From: an uncultured Lachnospiraceae bacterium
GTDB lineage: Bacteria > Bacillota > Clostridia > Lachnospirales > Lachnospiraceae
Assembly (NCBI GenBank): GCA_910588885.1
Contig: CAJUSQ010000100.1
Coordinates: forward strand, 1-10,612
Length of the DNA stretch: 10,612 bases
Reading direction: 5' to 3'
Below the pieces are notes generated by a model. That model ran no database searches and had not been told where the DNA came from. It saw only the letters and a program-made list of their open reading frames with translations. Each line of letters starts with the position of its first letter. Positions within the stretch are counted from its first letter, which is position 1. Positions 1 through 7,747 of the stretch are shown in pieces. A program made the translations under genes and the position numbers.

Positions 1-28
1 TGCCACGGAAGCGGAGCTGGATATCTGA
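1..28 (+). CDS. parE: C-terminal tail of type IIA topoisomerase subunit B (partial, probable)
   Basis: Only the last eight codons are visible: the frame starting at base 2 reads ATEAELDI and stops with TGA at 26-28. GyrB/ParE proteins of Firmicutes commonly end in a segment like 'FIEENA....LDI', which this tail fits, and the next gene is the A subunit, which usually follows parE. The identification rests on this short tail plus context. An alternative is the frame starting at base 1, which stays open to a TAA at 121-123, but its translation does not resemble a known protein end. Confidence 0.5.
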
Positions 29-120
29 CGGACTGTGAAAGACAGCGGTTCGAAGCTGAAAACATGACGGAAGCGAAGCGGGATCTTAAGGGAAGCACGT
101 CTGCGTTTTTCAGGATGGAA

Positions 121-144
121 TAAGAAGAACAAACGTTCTTTTTA
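121..144. promoter_or_regulatory. LexA-type (SOS box) palindrome inside a 10-bp hairpin before parC
   Basis: Bases 127-138 read GAACAAACGTTC, which fits the core of the Firmicute LexA operator (GAAC-R-N-R-Y-GTTY). The outer consensus C and G are replaced by A and T. The site lies about 24 nt before the parC start and just before its ribosome binding site (GAAAGGA, 148-154). The dyad extends to TAAGAAGAAC / GTTCTTTTTA around an AAAC loop with one G-T pair, so the RNA could also form a weak stem-loop. No clear -35/-10 pair is visible next to it. LexA control is an inference from the motif and from the known SOS regulation of parEC in Bacillus subtilis (from memory). Confidence 0.45.
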
Positions 145-161
145 ATAGAAAGGAAATCAGA

Positions 162-2438
162 ATGGAAGAAAAGGAAGGAATTATCCGCACCGAGTATTCG
201 GAGATCATGCAGAAGTCTTACATTGACTATGCCATGAGCGTTATTATTGCCAGGGCCCTGCCGGATGTCCGGGACGGATTAAAGCCGGTGCAGAGAAGGA
301 CTCTTTACGATATGTATGAGCTGGGGATTCGATACGACCGGCCTTACCGGAAATGCGCCCGTATCGTGGGAGATACCATGGGTAAATATCACCCCCACGG
401 AGACAGCTCGATCTATGAAGCCCTGGTGGTAATGGCCCAGGAATTTAAGAAGGGGATGCCCCTGGTGGACGGCCACGGCAATTTCGGCTCCATTGAGGGG
501 GACGGCGCGGCGGCCATGCGTTATACGGAAGCCCGCCTGCAGAAAATCACCCAGGAAGCCTATCTGGCGGATTTGGATAAGGATGTAGTGGACTTTGTCC
601 CGAATTTTGACGAAACGGAAAAGGAACCCTCGGTCCTTCCCGTGAAGGTGCCCAACCTTTTGGTAAACGGGGCGGAGGGCATTGCCGTGGGGATGGCCAC
701 CAGTATTCCGCCCCACAATCTGGGAGAGGTCATAGACGGGGTCAAGGCTTATATGAAGAACCCGGACATTACCACGGAGGAAATGCTTTCCTATATCAAA
801 GGGCCGGATTTTCCCACCGGAGGCATTGTGGTGAATCAGGACGATTTACGTTCCATATATGAAACCGGAGCGGGGAAAATTAAAATCCGGGGCAAGGTAG
901 AGGTGGAAAAGGCCAAGGGAGGCCGGGAGCGTCTGGTAATTACCGAGATCCCCTATACCATGATCGGGGCCAATATCGGCAAATTTTTAAACGACGTATA
1001 CGGTTTGGTGGAATCTAAAAAAACCAACGATATTGTGGATATTTCCAACCAGTCCTCCAAAGAGGGCATCCGCATTGTGCTGGAACTGCGGAAGGGCTGC
1101 GATGTGGAGAATCTCTGCAATATGCTGTACAAAAAGACACGGCTCCAGGATACTTTCGGGGTCAATATGCTGGCCGTGGCCCAGGGAAGGCCGGAAACCA
1201 TGGGGCTTTTAGCGGTCATCCGCCACCATGTGAATTTCCAGTATGAGCTGGCAACCAGAAAGTACAAGACCCTGCTAGCCAAGGAGCTGGAGAAAAAGGA
1301 AATCCAGGAGGGCTTGATTGCGGCCTGTGATGTGATTGATTTAATTATCGAAATCCTGCGGGGCAGCAAAAACATCAAAGAGGCCAAAGCCTGCCTGGTT
1401 TCCGGGGAAACCCAGGATATTAAGTTCAAATCGGAGCGTTCCAGAAAACAGGCGTCCCGGCTGCGTTTCACGGAGCGGCAGGCCACGGCAATTCTGGAAA
1501 TGCGTCTGTACCGTTTAATTGGCCTGGAAATCGAAGCCCTGATGAAGGAGCATGAAACGACTTTAAAAAACATTGCATCCTATGAGGAAATTCTTGGGAA
1601 CCGGGGGACCATGGCAAAGGTAATCATGAAGGAGCTGGATAAGTTCCGGAAGGAATATGCCCGCCCCAGACGGACATCCATAGAGAATGCCGCGGAAGCC
1701 GTTTACGAGGAAAAGAAGCTGGAAGAAACGGAAGTGGTGGTTTTGATGGACCGCTTCGGCTATGCCAAGGCCGTGGAGGTATCCGTTTATGAACGGAACA
1801 AGGAAGCCGCAGACGGGGAAAGCAAGTATCAGATTCGCTGCATGAATACGGACAAGCTCTGCATTTTTACGGATACGGGGCAGCAGCATCTGGTGAAGGT
1901 CCCGGATCTGCCCTTCGGAAAATTCCGGGATAAAGGAACGCCTTTGGACAATGTCAGCAATTACAACAGCAGCGAGGAACAGCTTTTGTATATCAGCAGC
2001 CTTGGGGGACTGCTGGGACACAAACTGATGTTCGTTACCAGCGGCGGAATGCTGAAGCAGGTGCGGGGAGAGGAATTTGACGTATCCAAGCGGACGACGG
2101 CGGCCACAAAGCTGAATGAAGGGGAGAAGCTGATTTCCGTATTCCGGATGGAAGAGGGAACAGAAGCGGGCACAGATGCGGAAGCAGGAACAGGTACGGA
2201 AACCCTGGTGCTTCAGTCGGAAAAGGGGATGTTCCTGCGCTTTGCGGCTTCCGATGTGCCGGAGAAAAAGAAGAACGCCGTAGGCGTCCGGGGAATGAAG
2301 CTGGCGGAAGGGGATCGGCTGGAGGCCGTGTATCCTCTGGCGGAGCAGGAGGAGAAGGTCATTTCCTTCAAGGAAAAGGAAATTGCCCTCCATCGGCTGC
2401 GGATCGGAAACCGGGATGCGAAAGGGGTAAAGAAATAA
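162..2438 (+). CDS. parC: DNA topoisomerase IV subunit A (ParC-type)
   Basis: This is the 758-residue breakage-reunion subunit of a type IIA topoisomerase, which works with the ATPase B subunit to decatenate or relax chromosomal DNA. The N-terminal winged-helix region has the KPVQRR motif (about 41-46). The quinolone-resistance region HPHGDSSIYE (77-86) carries S82 and E86; E at the second position is the ParC-like state. The catalytic tyrosine is Y121 in AAMRYTEAR. A tower and coiled-coil region follows, ending around residue 525, and then a beta-pinwheel C-terminal domain. No GyrA box (QRRGGKG-like) is visible in that domain, so I prefer topoisomerase IV over gyrase. The ATG at 162 has GAAAGGA seven bases upstream. 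Residues 664-681 are a Thr/Glu/Gly/Ala low-complexity insertion between pinwheel blades. A gyrA paralogue would be expected elsewhere in the genome. Confidence 0.9.
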   Translation: MEEKEGIIRTEYSEIMQKSYIDYAMSVIIARALPDVRDGLKPVQRRTLYDMYELGIRYDRPYRKCARIVGDTMGKYHPHGDSSIYEALVVMAQEFKKGMPLVDGHGNFGSIEGDGAAAMRYTEARLQKITQEAYLADLDKDVVDFVPNFDETEKEPSVLPVKVPNLLVNGAEGIAVGMATSIPPHNLGEVIDGVKAYMKNPDITTEEMLSYIKGPDFPTGGIVVNQDDLRSIYETGAGKIKIRGKVEVEKAKGGRERLVITEIPYTMIGANIGKFLNDVYGLVESKKTNDIVDISNQSSKEGIRIVLELRKGCDVENLCNMLYKKTRLQDTFGVNMLAVAQGRPETMGLLAVIRHHVNFQYELATRKYKTLLAKELEKKEIQEGLIAACDVIDLIIEILRGSKNIKEAKACLVSGETQDIKFKSERSRKQASRLRFTERQATAILEMRLYRLIGLEIEALMKEHETTLKNIASYEEILGNRGTMAKVIMKELDKFRKEYARPRRTSIENAAEAVYEEKKLEETEVVVLMDRFGYAKAVEVSVYERNKEAADGESKYQIRCMNTDKLCIFTDTGQQHLVKVPDLPFGKFRDKGTPLDNVSNYNSSEEQLLYISSLGGLLGHKLMFVTSGGMLKQVRGEEFDVSKRTTAATKLNEGEKLISVFRMEEGTEAGTDAEAGTGTETLVLQSEKGMFLRFAASDVPEKKKNAVGVRGMKLAEGDRLEAVYPLAEQEEKVISFKEKEIALHRLRIGNRDAKGVKK

Positions 2439-2484
2439 TTATAAGTATCATTTCTTTGTTTGATAAAAATATTTCGTAACAATA

Positions 2485-2523
2485 AAAAAGATGGGAAAAT
2501 TATTATTTTCTTCCCATCTTTTT
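2485..2523. terminator. Bidirectional intrinsic terminator between convergent genes
   Basis: The arms AAAAAGATGGGAA (2485-2497) and TTCCCATCTTTTT (2511-2523) form a perfect 13-bp stem around a 13-nt AT-rich loop. A U-tract forms at the 3' side when read from either strand, so the hairpin can end parC transcription on the plus strand and that of the LTA-synthase-family gene on the minus strand. It lies 46 bp after the parC stop and 21 bp beyond the other gene's stop. Confidence 0.88.
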
Positions 2524-2544
2524 GTGTTCTATATGGCAGTTCTT

Positions 2545-4647
2545 TTATTCCGAAGCATTCTCCGTCGGAATCTTATGGAACGTGGTTTCATTGGAGCTGC
2601 GGAAGACGGTATTGCTGGAACCCATCTGGTTTACCAGGACGGTGTTGTCCCCGTCGGCCAGCGTGTCCATTCGGATCTTCAGCTGGGTATCGCTTAGGAA
2701 GGTGGTGGATACCTTCTCCCCGTTGACGAATACCTTGCTCCAGGGGGTGAAATTACTGCCGTACACCTCCAGGAAATCCCCGTTGGTAACAAGGCTGTCC
2801 AGCGTGATATCGGCCACGCCCATGACGAGCTCAGAGGCCGGATACAGGTCTTCCTGGCCATAGGCGTAACGGTCCCCGTAGAGGATATCGTACTGCAAAA
2901 GCTCCATATTGTCCTCATAGGTATCGGAAACCTCGTACCGGTTGGACTGATGGTAGCGTACCATGGTGCCGTCATGGACATTGATCTGTTCTAACATGTA
3001 GGGCAGAAGCTGGTAAGAGGTCAGGTCCCTGGAACGGTTTTCCAGGCCGAAATTATTCCAGGTAATGTATTTGGTCTGGAACAGGCTTCCGGTGGCCATG
3101 TCTGCTTCGGTCAGCCCCATGGTGGGAAGATGGTCGCCGAAAAATACCACGACGGTTTTTTCCTCCCGCTGGGACAGCATATCAATTAAATTCCCGATAA
3201 ACTTATCTACCTCGTGAAGCTGGTTGATGTAATATTCCCAGGCATAATTTTCACCCTCGGTGGCTGCGCCGCTGACGGCGATTTCCGGATTTTCCAGGAC
3301 AGGTTCCGTCGGATAGCTGCCGTGGCCCTGCACGGTAATGGCATAGGTGAAATCCGGCTGCTCCGGTGTCAGATCCAGGGTTTTCTGTACCTCCTCAATC
3401 AGGCAGTGGTCCGTCGGCCAGGTGCCGAGGGGCGTCCATTCCTGGATATTAATCATTTCCTTGCTGGTGAAGGTGTCAAATCCCATCTGGGCGAAAGCAT
3501 TTCTGCGGCTGTAAAAATTGCCGCCGTTGTTATGTACCACATGTGTGCCGTAGCCTAATTTTCCAAGATCCCCGGCAATGCTTTCGCAGGTGTTTGTCTT
3601 TAAGATTGTTTTATAGGGATACTCGCCCAGTCCGAAGAACTGCATGCCCATTCCCGTTAAAATCTCGAATTCGGTGTTGGCCGTACCCGCCCCTACCACC
3701 GGGACCTGCAGGTGGCCGGAGGTGTAATTGTCGTACAGGGCGTGGAAATTGGGAGTCGGATCCTGGCTGTACTGTAAAAAGTTCAGCTCATAGGGATCTA
3801 CGAAAGATTCCAACAAAACGCAGATGACATTTGGCATATCCTCTGTCTGAACCGTCTGAGGTGTTTCCAGGGAATCCGTAATTGCTGCAACCGCTTCCTC
3901 GCTGTAATCCCTGGGACGGCTCATGCCCCGGTCTACCACACTGGCGGAAAAGCTGTAGATAAAGCCGTAATCGGCATAGCCCTGGGCCAGGTTCTCAAAA
4001 TAGCTTGCCAGTACGTTGGTGCTTACGGCGGCGTCCGTCACCATGGGGATAAAGAACACCAGTGCGCCCATAGACAGCAGGCTTACAAACCGATGGGGCT
4101 TTCCCTGGAATTTCGGCCCCTTGATCCAGAGGAACACCAGCAGCAGGATCACGGCGGAAACGCCAGCAATCACAAGCATCTCTTCGGTTTTATTAAAATA
4201 ATTGCTCTGCATGGTCAGAAGGTCGTTGACCATTTTCAAATCCGTGTAGCTGAAGGGCGTCACCCGCTTTAACAGGATGCATCCGTTGATAATTCCCAGA
4301 AACAGCCAAAGCACACTGATTAAAGTACGCATCAGCACCCGGCGGCGGAACAGGTAAACCAGCGTCAGGGATGCAAATACCAGCAGGGAATTGTATAAAA
4401 ATACCAGTCCCCGGTCAAACATAAAAGCAAAAGCCCCCGTAAAGGAATGCCGGGACACCCATTCAATGATAAAGCAGATGCCGCAGGCAAGGAACATATG
4501 GAAAATCAGGGAGTAGCGGTTAAAAAAATCAATGGCCTTTTCCTTCTTTTCCGGTGGGATCCGGTGCTTTTTCTCCTTTTTTGGCTTTGATACACGCTGC
4601 GGAGAAAAGAAATTTTTTATTTTTGTGAAAATGCTATTGTACATCAT
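2545..4647 (-). CDS. LTA synthase family membrane protein (alkaline-phosphatase/sulfatase fold) with C-terminal IPT/TIG-like domain
   Basis: This 700-residue membrane enzyme of the lipoteichoic acid synthase/phosphoglycerol transferase family would transfer glycerol phosphate from a lipid donor to an envelope acceptor outside the cell. A Lys-rich cytoplasmic N-terminus (about 17-38) is followed by five hydrophobic segments (about 46-65, 74-98, 107-126, 157-175, 187-207) and an extracellular sulfatase-like domain from about 273. Expected catalytic residues are present: E280 in LLESF, nucleophile T322 in GAGTANTEF, H442 in QGHGSYP, and D505-H506 in FFGDHLPT. Residues about 610-685 resemble an IPT/TIG Ig-like domain (GSNFTPWSKVFVNG, then GDNTVLV), absent from Staphylococcus aureus LtaS. 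The start at 4647 is chosen for its AAAGGAT site; the frame stays open to 4776, but that extension overlaps the promoter region. The gene stands alone, divergent from folC. The exact acceptor polymer cannot be told from sequence, so I give no ltaS symbol. Confidence 0.88.
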   Translation of the reverse strand: MMYNSIFTKIKNFFSPQRVSKPKKEKKHRIPPEKKEKAIDFFNRYSLIFHMFLACGICFIIEWVSRHSFTGAFAFMFDRGLVFLYNSLLVFASLTLVYLFRRRVLMRTLISVLWLFLGIINGCILLKRVTPFSYTDLKMVNDLLTMQSNYFNKTEEMLVIAGVSAVILLLVFLWIKGPKFQGKPHRFVSLLSMGALVFFIPMVTDAAVSTNVLASYFENLAQGYADYGFIYSFSASVVDRGMSRPRDYSEEAVAAITDSLETPQTVQTEDMPNVICVLLESFVDPYELNFLQYSQDPTPNFHALYDNYTSGHLQVPVVGAGTANTEFEILTGMGMQFFGLGEYPYKTILKTNTCESIAGDLGKLGYGTHVVHNNGGNFYSRRNAFAQMGFDTFTSKEMINIQEWTPLGTWPTDHCLIEEVQKTLDLTPEQPDFTYAITVQGHGSYPTEPVLENPEIAVSGAATEGENYAWEYYINQLHEVDKFIGNLIDMLSQREEKTVVVFFGDHLPTMGLTEADMATGSLFQTKYITWNNFGLENRSRDLTSYQLLPYMLEQINVHDGTMVRYHQSNRYEVSDTYEDNMELLQYDILYGDRYAYGQEDLYPASELVMGVADITLDSLVTNGDFLEVYGSNFTPWSKVFVNGEKVSTTFLSDTQLKIRMDTLADGDNTVLVNQMGSSNTVFRSSNETTFHKIPTENASE

Positions 4648-4653
4648 ATCATC

Positions 4654-4660
4654 ATCCTTT
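4654..4660 (-). promoter_or_regulatory. Ribosome binding site deciding the LTA-synthase-family start
   Basis: On the minus strand AAAGGAT ends seven bases before the ATG at 4647; a second ATG directly follows at 4644. The longer reading frame starting at 4776 would make a protein whose first 43 residues come from the AT-rich spacer, so this site supports the shorter protein. Confidence 0.75.
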
Positions 4661-4712
4661 ATTATTAACGTTGTGCTGCCGCTGTCATTCCGGTTTGCCG
4701 AATTTGCCAAAA

Positions 4713-4740
4713 TGTGAATAAAGTGTGAACAAATCATGAA
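4713..4740 (-). promoter_or_regulatory. Three 11-bp-phased TTCAYR repeats (Pho-box-like)
   Basis: Read on the minus strand, TTCATG (4740-4735), TTCACA (4729-4724) and TTCACA (4718-4713) are each separated by five bases, giving a strict 11-bp period. This matches the layout of PhoP/PhoB-type response-regulator sites (TTMACA-N5-TTMACA in Bacillus). The repeats fall just downstream of the predicted transcription start, a position more typical of repression. The match is to a short, AT-rich motif, so the regulator is only inferred. Confidence 0.35.
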
Positions 4741-4760
4741 TAGAACGGCTGTCTTAAGAA

Positions 4761-4789
4761 AGAGTAATCGAACCAAAGGAAAAAGTCAA
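4761..4789 (-). promoter_or_regulatory. Candidate sigma-A promoter for the LTA-synthase-family gene
   Basis: On the minus strand TTGACT (4789-4784) and TACTCT (4766-4761) are separated by exactly 17 bases. The -35 is a 5/6 match; the -10 is weak at 3/6. It would give a leader of roughly 105 nt that includes the phased TTCAYR repeats. Confidence 0.42.
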
Positions 4790-4855
4790 CTACTTATAAG
4801 CAAAATTTATGTTTTGGATAGGAAAACTTAAGAAAATCTAAAAAATCTGGTGAAA

Positions 4856-4883
4856 TTGACAGAGCACATATGAAGAATATCCC
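4856..4883 (+). promoter_or_regulatory. Candidate promoter for the folate operon
   Basis: A perfect TTGACA (4856-4861) is followed after 16 bases by TATCCC (4878-4883), a poor -10. It is the best-placed plus-strand promoter before folC. Transcription would begin near 4890, leaving a leader of about 35 nt, too short for a folate riboswitch. The rest of the divergent spacer shows only short AT-rich elements, including a CTTAAGAAA direct repeat at 4753-4761 and 4827-4835. Confidence 0.4.
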
Positions 4884-4925
4884 AAAATAAGGACATAATT
4901 GGAAAATCTGGAAGGGGTGCGGAGG

Positions 4926-6323
4926 ATGGAACAGCAGAAACGGGAAGAAATCGAGGGTTTTTTGAAAAAAGCCGGGAGCCTTGGCGTTGTGCCGGGGCTT
5001 TCCAACATGGGACATTTAATGGCGGAGCTGGGGGAAATTCAGGAGGAACTGTCCATTGTGCATATTGCCGGAACCAACGGGAAGGGTTCGGTGGGCGCAA
5101 TGCTGGATGCGGTGCTGCGGGAGGCCGGTTTTTCGGTGGGCCGTTACAGCTCCCCGGCTGTTTTTTCGGTGGAAGAACAATATCAGTGTAACGGGGAGCC
5201 CATTGGGGAGGAAGAACGGCTTTTGCTGCTTTCAGAGCTGCAGGAAGCCTGCCGAAGCCTGGAAGCCAAAGGGCTTCATCACCCGACCCTCTTTGAAATT
5301 GAAACGGCGGCGGCATTTCTCTGGTTTTATCGGAAAAAGTGCCAAATCGTCCTGCTGGAAACCGGGCTGGGCGGACGGCTGGATGCTACCAATATAATAA
5401 AAAAGCCTTTGTGCAGCGTAATTACGTCAGTCAGCATGGATCATATGAAATTCCTGGGAAATACCCTTCCGGAAATTGCGGCGGAAAAAGCCGGGATTAT
5501 AAAAAAAGGCTGCCCGGTGGCCGTGGCCCGTCAGGAGCCGGAGGCGCTGGCAGTCATAAAGCAGACATGTAAGAACAAATGTTCGAAACTGTTTTATTCC
5601 GACGAAGCCCCGACCGGAATTCGATATGAAGGGGAAACATTGGTGTTTGACTGGAACAGATATTCCCGCCTGGAATTGTCCCTGCTGGGGGCCTGCCAGC
5701 CGGAAAACGCGGCCTGTGCCCTTTTGACCCTGGATTGCCTGGGGAAGGTTTTCCGGGAGGAGCAGATCCGCCGGGGGCTGAAAGCGGCCCGCTGGCCGGG
5801 GCGGTTTGAAATAATTTCCCGAAAGCCCCTGATGGTGATCGACGGCGCCCATAATGAGGACGCGGCGAAAAAATTAAGGAAAACCCTGGAATTGGGTTTT
5901 ACAAATCGGAGAATTATATATATAATAGGAGTGCTTGCAGATAAGGAGCATGATAAAATGCTGCGCTGCCTTCTGCCCCTTGCCAGCCGTGTCTATACGG
6001 TGACGCCGGACAGCCCCCGGGCCCTTTCCGGGGAAGTTCTGTGCCGGGAAGCCGGACGGTATCACAAGCAGGTGGCTTATGCGCCTACCCTTAAGCAGGC
6101 ATTGTCCCAGGCGTTGGAAGCGGCTTACCGGACGGAGGACAGCGGGGAGAAGCCCGGGGAAAACTCCGGACGGGGAGCGGAGGGAAGTTTGGATCAGGAA
6201 GGAAAGCAGCCCCTGATTCTGGCCTTCGGTTCCCTGTCCTGGCTGGGCGGCATGAAACGGGAAATGGAAGCGGCAGTGACCCGGGCAGCGGGAACAGAGA
6301 GAAGAGAGAGTGGAAGCGTATGA
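4926..6323 (+). CDS. folC: Dihydrofolate synthase / folylpolyglutamate synthase
   Basis: This Mur-ligase-family enzyme uses ATP to join glutamate to dihydropteroate and then adds further glutamates to folates. From the ATG at 4926 (465 residues), the P-loop GTNGKGS is at about 49-55, LETGLGGRLDATN at 144-156, AEKAGI with the lysine that is carbamylated in studied homologues at 186-191, and the DGAHN of the C-terminal ligase domain at 306-310. AAGGGG lies eight bases before this ATG. A TTG at 4899 with AAGGA five bases upstream is in frame and would add nine residues; I prefer the ATG because the N-terminus then matches the usual family length and the candidate promoter sits very close to the TTG. 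Residues about 402-428 are a Gly/Glu/Ser-rich insertion before the last beta strand. The stop overlaps folE by 4 bp. It is the first gene of the folate cluster. Confidence 0.92.
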   Translation: MEQQKREEIEGFLKKAGSLGVVPGLSNMGHLMAELGEIQEELSIVHIAGTNGKGSVGAMLDAVLREAGFSVGRYSSPAVFSVEEQYQCNGEPIGEEERLLLLSELQEACRSLEAKGLHHPTLFEIETAAAFLWFYRKKCQIVLLETGLGGRLDATNIIKKPLCSVITSVSMDHMKFLGNTLPEIAAEKAGIIKKGCPVAVARQEPEALAVIKQTCKNKCSKLFYSDEAPTGIRYEGETLVFDWNRYSRLELSLLGACQPENAACALLTLDCLGKVFREEQIRRGLKAARWPGRFEIISRKPLMVIDGAHNEDAAKKLRKTLELGFTNRRIIYIIGVLADKEHDKMLRCLLPLASRVYTVTPDSPRALSGEVLCREAGRYHKQVAYAPTLKQALSQALEAAYRTEDSGEKPGENSGRGAEGSLDQEGKQPLILAFGSLSWLGGMKREMEAAVTRAAGTERRESGSV

Positions 6324-6874
6324 TGGATCGAGAAAAAATAGAAGCGGGCGTGCGCCTGCTCCTGGAAGGAATCGGGGAAGACCCGAACCGGGAGGGGCTT
6401 TTGAAAACGCCGGAGCGGATTGCCCGAATGTACGAAGAGATTTTCGGCGGCATAGAGGAGGAACCCTGGCGGCATTTGAATAAAACCTTCCGGGCCGAAG
6501 GCAACCAGATGGTGCTGGAGAAGGACATTACGTTTTATTCTGTCTGTGAGCACCATTTGATGCCCTTTTACGGAAAGGTCCATGTGGCTTATATTCCCCA
6601 GGGGCAGGTGGTGGGCCTAAGCAAGCTGGCCCGGACCGTGGAGGTCTACGCAAGACGTCCGCAGCTTCAGGAACGGCTGACTGACCAGATTGCAGAAGCC
6701 TTAATGGATTGCCTGAAGCCGGCCGGAGCCATGGTCATGCTGGAGGCGGAGCATACCTGCATGACCATGCGGGGCGTGAAAAAGCCCGGAAGCAAGACGG
6801 TAACCTATGCGGCACGGGGCATTTTTAGAAAGGAAGAACGGCTGCAGCAGACATTTTTTCAATTGGTAAAATAA
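6320..6874 (+). CDS. folE: GTP cyclohydrolase I
   Basis: This 184-residue enzyme converts GTP to 7,8-dihydroneopterin triphosphate and formate, the first committed step of folate synthesis; characterised homologues are homodecamers (T-fold). Zinc ligands are C76 and H79 in SVCEHHLMPF and C147 in EAEHTCMTMRG, and catalytic H78 and H145 are present. GLSKLAR (99-105) and the RRPQLQERLT segment (112-121) are family hallmarks, and the length is normal for the bacterial type IA enzyme. The start codon overlaps the folC stop in an ATGA (6320-6323), and a second ATG follows directly, so translation is probably coupled to folC; no strong ribosome binding site is seen. Nothing is missing from the active site. 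Confidence 0.96.
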   Translation: MMDREKIEAGVRLLLEGIGEDPNREGLLKTPERIARMYEEIFGGIEEEPWRHLNKTFRAEGNQMVLEKDITFYSVCEHHLMPFYGKVHVAYIPQGQVVGLSKLARTVEVYARRPQLQERLTDQIAEALMDCLKPAGAMVMLEAEHTCMTMRGVKKPGSKTVTYAARGIFRKEERLQQTFFQLVK

Positions 6875-6895
6875 CAGCGGAACGGGAGGGCATAC

Positions 6896-7711
6896 ATGCA
6901 GATTGGCAGCAGGGAATTTGACGTAGCGAACCACACCTATGTAATGGGGATTTTGAACGTGACACCGGATTCTTTTTCGGATGGCGGAAAATATAATACC
7001 CTGGATCAGGCGCTGTTCCAGGGGGAACGGATGGTCAGACAGGGGGCGGATCTTCTGGATATCGGCGGGGAATCTTCCCGGCCGGGCCATACCCCGGTCA
7101 GCCCGGAGGAGGAAATGGAACGGCTTTTGCCGATTCTGACCAAGCTGCGGGTGGAATTTGACCTCCCCCTGTCCGTGGATACCTGCAAGGCAGCGGTGGC
7201 GAAGGAAGCCATAAAAGCCGGAGCGGATTTGATCAACGATATCTGGGGGCTGAAGAAGGAAAAAGAGATGGCCGGGGTGATTGCGGAGGGGGGCGTGGCC
7301 TGCTGCCTGATGCACAACCGGAAGGAAGCGGTTTACCGCGAATTCTGGGAGGAGGTCAAAGAGGATCTGGCAGAGTGTCTTTCCCTGGCGGACAGCGCCG
7401 GGATTCCCAGGCAGAAGATCCTGCTGGATCCGGGCGTCGGCTTTGGCAAAGACTGCGGACAGAACCTTCTGGCCATCGGAAGGTTGAAGGAATTAAAAGA
7501 GCTGGGGTGTCCCCTGCTGCTGGGTACTTCCCGGAAATCCGTGATCGGCCTGACCCTGGATCTTCCGGTGGATCAGCGGCTGGAGGGGACGCTGGTGACG
7601 ACGGTGTATGGAGTGCTGCAGGGCTGCGCCTTTGTCCGGGTTCATGACGTACTGGAAAATGTACGGGCAATCCGGATGGCGGAAGCAATCCGGGACAGCG
7701 CAGGGATATGA
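6896..7711 (+). CDS. folP: Dihydropteroate synthase
   Basis: This 271-residue TIM-barrel enzyme condenses 6-hydroxymethyl-dihydropterin pyrophosphate with p-aminobenzoate and is the sulfonamide target. Conserved loops are all present: MGILNVTPDSFSDGG (17-31), GGESSRPG (57-64), SVDT with D95, NDIWG (114-118), DPGVGFGK (178-185), GTSRKS with K214 (210-215) and RVHDV (248-252). The sulfonamide-sensitive positions in loops 1 and 2 (F27 in DSFSD and P63 in SRPG) look wild type. GGGAGGG (6884-6890) lies five bases before the ATG, and the gap from folE is 21 bp, so the gene belongs to the same transcript. Confidence 0.96.
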   Translation: MQIGSREFDVANHTYVMGILNVTPDSFSDGGKYNTLDQALFQGERMVRQGADLLDIGGESSRPGHTPVSPEEEMERLLPILTKLRVEFDLPLSVDTCKAAVAKEAIKAGADLINDIWGLKKEKEMAGVIAEGGVACCLMHNRKEAVYREFWEEVKEDLAECLSLADSAGIPRQKILLDPGVGFGKDCGQNLLAIGRLKELKELGCPLLLGTSRKSVIGLTLDLPVDQRLEGTLVTTVYGVLQGCAFVRVHDVLENVRAIRMAEAIRDSAGI

Positions 7712-7747
7712 AAGAAGCTGCGGGAGGCTGCATAAGGAGGAATTTGG

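Noticed and set aside
1..123. Plus-strand frame open from the window edge to TAA at 121
   Set aside because: Its translation is not protein-like, while the neighbouring frame gives a plausible topoisomerase B-subunit ending followed by an A subunit.
1563..2393. A 276-codon open frame on the minus strand opposite parC
   Set aside because: It lies wholly antisense to a conserved gene, shows no recognisable domain, and is explained by the GC-rich codon pattern of the sense strand.
4648..4776. N-terminal extension of the LTA-synthase-family protein to the ATG at 4776
   Set aside because: It has no ribosome binding site of note, would start upstream of the candidate -10, and the internal ATG at 4647 has a well-spaced AAAGGAT.
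4884..4925. Possible tetrahydrofolate riboswitch before folC
   Set aside because: The leader between the best candidate promoter and the start is only a few tens of bases, too short, and I see no paired elements of that class.
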